A stretch of 6,010 nucleotides of DNA, from NCBI GenBank assembly GCA_902465145.1, contig CABQMD010000058.1, positions 1 to 6,010 on the forward strand, read 5' to 3'. The DNA is from an uncultured Succinatimonas sp. (GTDB lineage Bacteria; Pseudomonadota; Gammaproteobacteria; Enterobacterales; Succinivibrionaceae). Both the position numbers and the translations under genes were made by a program. This document shows positions 5,948 to 6,010 of the stretch, in pieces. Below the pieces are notes generated by a model, which worked only from the letters and a program-made list of their open reading frames with translations, searched no databases and was not told the DNA's origin. How positions within the stretch are numbered: position 1 is the first letter of the stretch; the number at the start of each line of letters is the position of its first letter.

Positions 5948-6010
5948 ATGCTTACCGATATTTTAAAAAAATCTCTGATTAAAGTCTGTGCGGCGGTGTT
6001 TTTATACCTG
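5948..6010 (+). CDS. Possible 5' end of an unidentified gene, cut by the window edge
   Basis: From ATG at 5948 the frame stays open to the window end, giving 21 residues that begin MLTDILKKSLIKVCAAVF. A short positively charged part is followed by a hydrophobic stretch (about residues 10-21), as in a signal peptide or a first membrane segment. AGG (5941-5943) lies four bases before the ATG, a close-spaced but possible Shine-Dalgarno. An overlapping ATG at 5944 in another frame stops after 12 codons. The family cannot be recognised. The opposite strand is also open here (TGA at 5886-5884 on -), but its reading has lower protein character. If real, this gene is divergent from glk. Confidence 0.4.
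   Translation, partial: MLTDILKKSLIKVCAAVFLYL

Noticed and set aside
5960..5973. 14-mer ATTTTAAAAAAATC repeated at 2317-2330 and 5960-5973
   Set aside because: It is low-complexity A/T sequence. One copy is intergenic and the other lies in the putative right-edge coding start, so a shared function is unlikely.

Overview
The window reads as ordinary chromosomal core-gene DNA from a gammaproteobacterium. The visible AspRS, YebC, RpoD and glucokinase all match my memory of the Escherichia coli proteins closely. The lineage is not Enterobacterales proper, because the gene order is rearranged, the sigma factor carries a longer and differently composed insert, and the intergenic DNA is AT-rich. 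A host-associated Succinivibrionaceae/Aeromonadales-type bacterium is a reasonable guess, but it is inference and cannot be settled from 6 kb.

Layout on the + strand: (1) the 3' four-fifths of aspS (aspartyl-tRNA synthetase, 5' end outside the window); (2) an 80-bp gap holding a terminator-like hairpin and a second hairpin next to the ribosome-binding site of yebC; (3) complete yebC, a TACO1/YebC-family translation-associated protein; (4) a 382-bp intergenic region with a possible yebC terminator, a very AT-rich promoter-like stretch, then about 200 bp of GC-richer, hairpin-dense sequence that looks like a long structured 5' leader; (5) complete rpoD, the housekeeping sigma-70, with an enlarged non-conserved region that contains a lysine-rich patch followed by an acidic run; (6) two strong tandem hairpin terminators. 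On the - strand, convergent with rpoD, lies (7) complete glk (glucokinase). Its promoter must lie in (8) the AT-rich 266-bp gap at the right end, which also carries several inverted repeats. Finally, (9) 21 codons of a possible divergent + strand gene with a membrane/signal-peptide-like N-terminus run off the window edge.

The first three complete or near-complete genes are all gene-expression housekeeping: tRNA charging, translation elongation support and promoter recognition. glk feeds glucose into glycolysis and is an independent unit. I see no mobile element, CRISPR array, rRNA, tRNA, phage gene or accessory system. The observations most worth following are the sigma-70 insert, the structured rpoD leader, the mutually exclusive hairpins before yebC, and the gene order. 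None of them amounts to evidence of a new biological system.
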